Assembly (NCBI GenBank): GCA_011322515.1 | Contig: DRMS01000464.1 | Location: forward strand, 1-17,602 | Direction: 5' to 3' | Length of the DNA: 17,602 nucleotides | Origin: Leucothrix mucor | GTDB lineage: Bacteria > Pseudomonadota > Gammaproteobacteria > Thiotrichales > Thiotrichaceae | In this document: positions 15,060 through 17,602 of the stretch, piece after piece | How positions within the stretch are numbered: the first letter of the stretch is position 1 | How the letters are laid out: each line of letters starts with the position of its first letter | The notes under the pieces: generated by a model | What the model saw: only the letters and a program-made list of their open reading frames with translations | Told to the model about the DNA's origin: nothing | Database searches by the model: none | Program-made: the position numbers and the translations under genes

Positions 15060-15220
15060 CTTAATTGTTGATCGGGTTTTACAGCTACAGTCCATCCTAG
15101 CAGTTGTTTTAAAGCCTCACAAGATAGCTTGTTTTGTCAAGATGTTCGGCATTTGTAGCTTTCCGTTTGTCGGATAAATGTTGTACATTATAGCTAAGCT
15201 ATTAATTCTATTAGTTATGC

Positions 15221-15258
15221 CTATACTTAAAAGTTAATTGAGTATAGTATGATATACT
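15221..15258 (+). promoter_or_regulatory. Operator-like half-sites upstream of the ArsR-family gene
   Basis: Three related half-sites are present: CTATACT (15221-15227), its inverse AGTATAG (15241-15247), and TATACT (15253-15258). AGTATA/TATACT form an inverted pair with a six-base gap 20 bases before the start. TATGAT (15248-15253) or TATACT may be the -10 box, so a bound repressor would block its own promoter. Autoregulation is inferred from the family habit. Confidence 0.5.
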
Positions 15259-15278
15259 AATATAAAGGGCATACAAAA

Positions 15279-15608
15279 GTGATTACTATGAAAGCTTTAG
15301 AATCTAAATGTACATTTTCGCATGGCATACTGGCAGGAGAGGATATTGAATATACGTCTAAATCCCTTAAGGCGATAGCGCATCCTGTACGATTACAAAT
15401 TTTATGTTTTATTGGTGCAAAGGAAGCCAGCGTAAAGGATATTGTGGCTGATATTGGCACGAGTCAAAGTAATATCTCTCAACATTTGAGTGTGATGAAA
15501 TCAAAAGGTGTTGTTGATTCTAAAAAAGTGGCTAATCGTGTTTATTATCATGTGATCAACTCTACTGTGTTGCAAATGATGGGGGTTGGTAAAATAAGCA
15601 AATTATAA
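15279..15608 (+). CDS. ArsR/SmtB-family winged-helix transcriptional repressor
   Basis: The protein has 109 residues, with the classic core LKAIAHPVRLQILCFIG (30-46), then a helix-turn-helix VKDIVADIGTSQSNISQHLS (residues 52-71) and a wing ending in NRVYYHV. GTG 15279 is used because AAAGGG lies nine bases upstream; ATG 15288 is the alternative. It has no CxC arsenic motif in the recognition region. The only cysteines are Cys11 and Cys43; Cys43 sits in the ILC position that is conserved in the persulfide-sensing BigR/YgaV/SqrR branch, but the C-terminal partner cysteine of that branch is missing. The ligand is therefore open. No adjacent target gene is evident, and its divergent neighbour is cut off by a MITE. 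Confidence 0.85.
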   Translation: MITMKALESKCTFSHGILAGEDIEYTSKSLKAIAHPVRLQILCFIGAKEASVKDIVADIGTSQSNISQHLSVMKSKGVVDSKKVANRVYYHVINSTVLQMMGVGKISKL

Positions 15609-15752
15609 AAGGTGTTCTAACCTCATATAGATGATGGGATATAGGCGCTTTGCTATAAATCTAGTATATTTCTATCTCGGCCCTGCAAGTGATCGCAGAT
15701 AAGTAGGAGCACTGGGTCTGGGTACGTTAATGTTATTAGCTGGGAGCTATTT

Positions 15753-16046
15753 ATGTCACAAGGGTCAAGTCAATTCACGGTAGAAAAACGCATTTTACTG
15801 GCAATGCGTAAAACATTGGGAAATATTGTTAAAGACGTTACTCCTGCTAATCAAAATCTGCAGTCCCCCTTAAAAGATTCAACCATTGAAGATATAAAAA
15901 TGTGCTTTGGTCTGATTTCTGCGCGTGAGCGTGAGATTGCTGAAGAGGCGGGTATTGATATTAAAGATCGACCTCATTTTATTGATGAGCCTGCCTCTTC
16001 TAATGTGGTTTCTATTGATACCATAACGAAAATGAAGACTAAATAA
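15753..16046 (+). CDS. Conserved-looking small protein of unknown function
   Basis: The protein has 97 residues, is soluble and has no signal peptide. Its most distinctive parts are EKRILLAMRKTLGNIVKDVT near the start and STIEDIKMCFGLISAREREI in the middle, both amphipathic helices, with a loose tail. I have an impression of similar short proteins in other proteobacteria but cannot name a family. GGGAG lies upstream at a good distance. Its stop overlaps the start of the next gene by one base (TAATG), so the two are translationally coupled and probably act together. It could be a partner of the antitoxin-like product, but its sequence does not look like a RES-type toxin. Confidence 0.7.
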   Translation: MSQGSSQFTVEKRILLAMRKTLGNIVKDVTPANQNLQSPLKDSTIEDIKMCFGLISAREREIAEEAGIDIKDRPHFIDEPASSNVVSIDTITKMKTK

Positions 16047-16474
16047 TGAGTGATAAAAACTATAGCGAAGAACAAATGATTTCGATCACTAAAGTAACTA
16101 TGCGCTATCTTGATTCTTGGCGCTTAAAGAGTGATGAAATTATTAATGTACTGGGGCTTGATGAAAAGACACGCAAGCGGAGTCTGCAAAATTTTCGTGC
16201 AGGCAGTAAAACATTACCGCAAGAGACAGAGGTGATGAAACGTGTTGAGCATATTGCAGGAATTGTTGCGGCGTTGCGCACTGCCTATCCAATGAATGCA
16301 CAAATGAGAGCAAGATGGCTGTATAAGCCCTGTCGTCGCTTTCAAGGTAATCCTCCTCTCTCTGTGATGCTAACAGAAGGAATGAATGGCTTAATAAAGG
16401 CTCGTATAGAAATTGATTGTGCTTATGGTTGGGAGATTTCTGAGCAAATGAAGGTTAAATTACAAGGTAGATGA
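16046..16474 (+). CDS. Antitoxin-like protein with MbcA/ParS/Xre toxin-binding domain
   Basis: The protein has 142 residues. The N-terminal part (about 8-80) is helical, with RYLDSWRLKSDEIINVLGLD resembling the DNA-binding half of Xre/ParS-type antitoxins. The C-terminal part has RWLYKPCRRFQGNPPLSVML followed by TEGMNGLIKARIEID, matching the "RWL..P...F.G..PL..M..G" pattern of the MbcA/ParS/Xre (DUF2384-like) toxin-binding domain. Antitoxins of this type normally neutralise a RES-domain toxin encoded next to them. Downstream there is only MITE copy E and a terminator, and the upstream neighbour is a 97-residue protein without toxin features, so this looks like an orphan or a regulator built from an antitoxin fold. 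Confidence 0.7.
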   Translation: MSDKNYSEEQMISITKVTMRYLDSWRLKSDEIINVLGLDEKTRKRSLQNFRAGSKTLPQETEVMKRVEHIAGIVAALRTAYPMNAQMRARWLYKPCRRFQGNPPLSVMLTEGMNGLIKARIEIDCAYGWEISEQMKVKLQGR

Positions 16475-16504
16475 CGGGTAAAAACGGGTAAGCTACTTTT
16501 CCTC

Positions 16505-16678
16505 GGCTAGCAACTTAAGGCGGGACAAGTAACGTCATACATAGCAAAAACCTGCCCCCCCCTTCGACAAGCTCAGGGAGCTAGCCCTTCGGTAGACTCA
16601 GGACACCGCTTCCTAAGCTTGTCGAAGGGTGCGGGCGAATAGCAGAAACATGAACTGTCCCGCCTTAAACTAGTAGCC
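16505..16678 (+). mobile_element. MITE copy E (174 bp, long subfamily)
   Basis: It starts GGCTAGCAACTTAAGGCGGG and ends ...CCTTAAACTAGTAGCC. A 9-bp direct repeat CTTTTCCTC flanks it (16496-16504 and 16679-16687), one base longer than for the other copies. It shares the extra central segment with copy B. It begins 30 bases after the stop of the antitoxin-like gene. Confidence 0.9.
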
Positions 16679-16714
16679 CTTTTCCTCTCTGATGAAGTAC
16701 GCCTAGAAATTTAT

Positions 16715-16744
16715 AAAAATGCGATAATTATAGTCGCATTTTTT
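16715..16744 (+). terminator. Intrinsic terminator
   Basis: A perfect 10-bp stem, AAAAATGCGA (16715-16724) with TCGCATTTTT (16734-16743), encloses a nine-base loop and ends in a run of six T. It closes the 15753-16474 unit and, with A's on the left, could also work on the other strand. Confidence 0.85.
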
Positions 16745-16924
16745 ATGTCTGAACCATTTATCCTTAATTCTTCCTTAGCGTTTCTGTTTCTTGTAAAATG
16801 AAAATTAAGAAAAATAATCTGTTTAAAAATAAAATAGTTACCTGTAAAATGAGTAGAATTCGGGCTGTTTTCTTGTGCTAATTAAAATTCGCTAATGGTA
16901 AATAAATAATATAGGGGTTATAGA

Positions 16925-17602
16925 GTGGTAAAAAATAAAACATTAAATGTATCTAGTGGGATACTCTTTTTGGCATTGCTAGGAGGATGCAGTAGTAACA
17001 ATGTGAAGCCTCTTGAGCAAGTGGAAATTAGTTCGCCTGTGTCTACGATGATGTCAAAAAAGGTTAATAAAAAACGAGCAATAAAGAAAAAACGAGTAAT
17101 AAATAAAAAAGTAGTTAGAAAAAAGAAAAAAATAATTAGAAAAAATAAAATGACTGTTAACTATCAGAAGCTTGCTATGCAAAAAGAAGCGCAGCAACGA
17201 GTTGAGAAACAAAGAGCAGCACAACAGCAAAAAACCGCATGGCTAAAAGCAGATAAGCAAAGAGTTGCTAGGCAAAGAGCGGCGGCAGAAATGTCGCGCA
17301 AAGAAAGAGCCGCGCAAAAATGGTTGGCAGAACAAAGAGCAATCAAGCAAAAATCAACGCAACAATGGTTTGCGCAAAAAAGAATTGAAGAACAACGTAT
17401 AGAAAAACAACGTCAGAAAAGTCTCTATCTAGCGCAGCATAGAGTTGTTAAACAAGCACCCAAAAGAGTTTATGCGCGAAAAAAAGTTTATACGCGAAAA
17501 AAAGCTTATGCACCCAAAAGAGTTTATGCGCCAAGACGTGTTGTAAGAAAAGCCCCGCAACGAGTTTATGTTAGACCCAAAACAGCTATGCGCCAATATC
17601 GC
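16925..17602 (+). CDS. Very basic Lys/Arg/Gln-rich lipoprotein (3' partial)
   Basis: The frame opens with GTG at 16925 behind a good RBS (AGGGG, 16913-16917) and runs to the window edge, giving 226 residues so far. The N-terminus is a lipoprotein signal: a short basic start, a hydrophobic stretch and the lipobox LLGGC with Cys22. After it come a Lys-rich block (KKRAIKKKRVINKK region, about 46-75), then a long Gln/Arg/Lys/Ala-rich segment likely to form a charged single helix or coiled coil (about 80-175). From 178 on there are VY repeats (VYARKK, VYTRKK, AYAPKR, VYAPRR, VYVRPK). I know no function. Extreme basicity suggests contact with peptidoglycan, LPS or another polyanion. It shares its VY motif with the secreted protein at 10212-10721. 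Confidence 0.75.
   Translation, partial: MVKNKTLNVSSGILFLALLGGCSSNNVKPLEQVEISSPVSTMMSKKVNKKRAIKKKRVINKKVVRKKKKIIRKNKMTVNYQKLAMQKEAQQRVEKQRAAQQQKTAWLKADKQRVARQRAAAEMSRKERAAQKWLAEQRAIKQKSTQQWFAQKRIEEQRIEKQRQKSLYLAQHRVVKQAPKRVYARKKVYTRKKAYAPKRVYAPRRVVRKAPQRVYVRPKTAMRQYR
17456..17541 (+). repeat. Short in-gene repeats coding for VYxxKK/R units
   Basis: Repeated blocks such as AAAAGAGTTTATGCG and GAAAAAAAGTTTATACG code for four six-residue units (A/V-Y-A/T-P/R-K/R-K/R) in the lipoprotein. The near-identical 18-bp units point to slippage expansion. Confidence 0.75.

Larger units (their letters stand above)
14896..15278. other. Divergent intergenic stretch with MITE copy D and ArsR operator region
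   Basis: MITE copy D with its duplication fills 14908-15067. From 15068 to 15220 nothing firm is seen, apart from a weak promoter-like pair (TTGTCG 15167 and TATAGC 15189). Operator-like half-sites lie at 15221-15258. Confidence 0.6.
16475..16924. other. Intergenic stretch with MITE copy E and terminator
   Basis: MITE copy E with its duplication occupies 16496-16687 and a strong terminator follows at 16715-16744. The AT-rich 16745-16924 must hold the promoter of the lipoprotein gene, but no convincing -35/-10 pair was found. Confidence 0.6.

Noticed and set aside
13699..15067. The MoxR-like gene as cargo of a composite transposon made of MITEs C and D
   Set aside because: Each MITE has its own duplication (TTTAATTA for C, CTTAATTG for D). 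A composite unit would show one shared duplication at the two outer edges, and the outer flanks differ.

Overview
The window looks like a chromosomal segment of a gammaproteobacterium with a moderately AT-rich genome. The proteins that suggest this are MurA, short-form HisG, a class I DAHP synthase of the AroF/G/H type, HisD, a YbgI-type Nif3 protein, the selenouridine synthase MnmH and a zinc-ribbon TrxC. A member of, or relative of, the Thiotrichales is a guess from overall feel and from the style of the repeats; no rRNA, tRNA or other taxonomic marker is present. No CRISPR array and no transposase gene were found.

Layout. 1-1015: the 3' end of a large, probably surface or secreted protein, closed by a strong terminator. 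1152-1799: a one-pass membrane protein with a GspC-like periplasmic domain. 1800-2434: a gene-free stretch with two kinds of palindromic repeat, one inserted beside the other. 2435-4452: a three-gene unit with its own promoter, made of a 46-residue peptide with a lipobox-like cysteine near its end, an Lgt-like membrane enzyme, and a left-handed beta-helix protein. 4755-9921: a co-directional run murA-hisG-DAHP synthase-hisD-nif3, joining peptidoglycan, histidine and aromatic amino acid synthesis. 10212-10721 (minus): a secreted, very basic protein. 10922-12460: mnmH and trxC, three bases apart. 12618-13490: an EamA/DMT permease. 13852-14895 (minus): a MoxR-like AAA+ ATPase without its usual partner. 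15279-15608: an ArsR-family repressor with operator-like half-sites upstream. 15753-16474: two overlapping genes, the second with an MbcA/ParS/Xre-like antitoxin domain. 16925 to the end: a very basic lipoprotein that runs off the window.

The strongest non-gene signal is a family of five nearly palindromic miniature elements (MITEs) at 2136-2279, 9981-10149, 13707-13850, 14916-15059 and 16505-16678. Each begins GGCT, ends AGCC, and is flanked by its own direct repeat: CAAATTTC, AAAGTTTG, TTTAATTA, CTTAATTG, and CTTTTCCTC (9 bp). The five different duplications show independent transposition events by a transposase that must be encoded elsewhere. Two of the elements bracket the MoxR-like gene: one sits one base past its stop codon, the other 20 bases upstream of its start.

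The best candidate for an undescribed system is the 2435-4452 unit. A tiny membrane peptide ending in a lipobox-like G-C plus five residues lies directly before a divergent Lgt-like enzyme and a hexapeptide-repeat protein, which suggests a dedicated lipopeptide modification pathway. The sequence shows the gene order and motifs; the function is inference.
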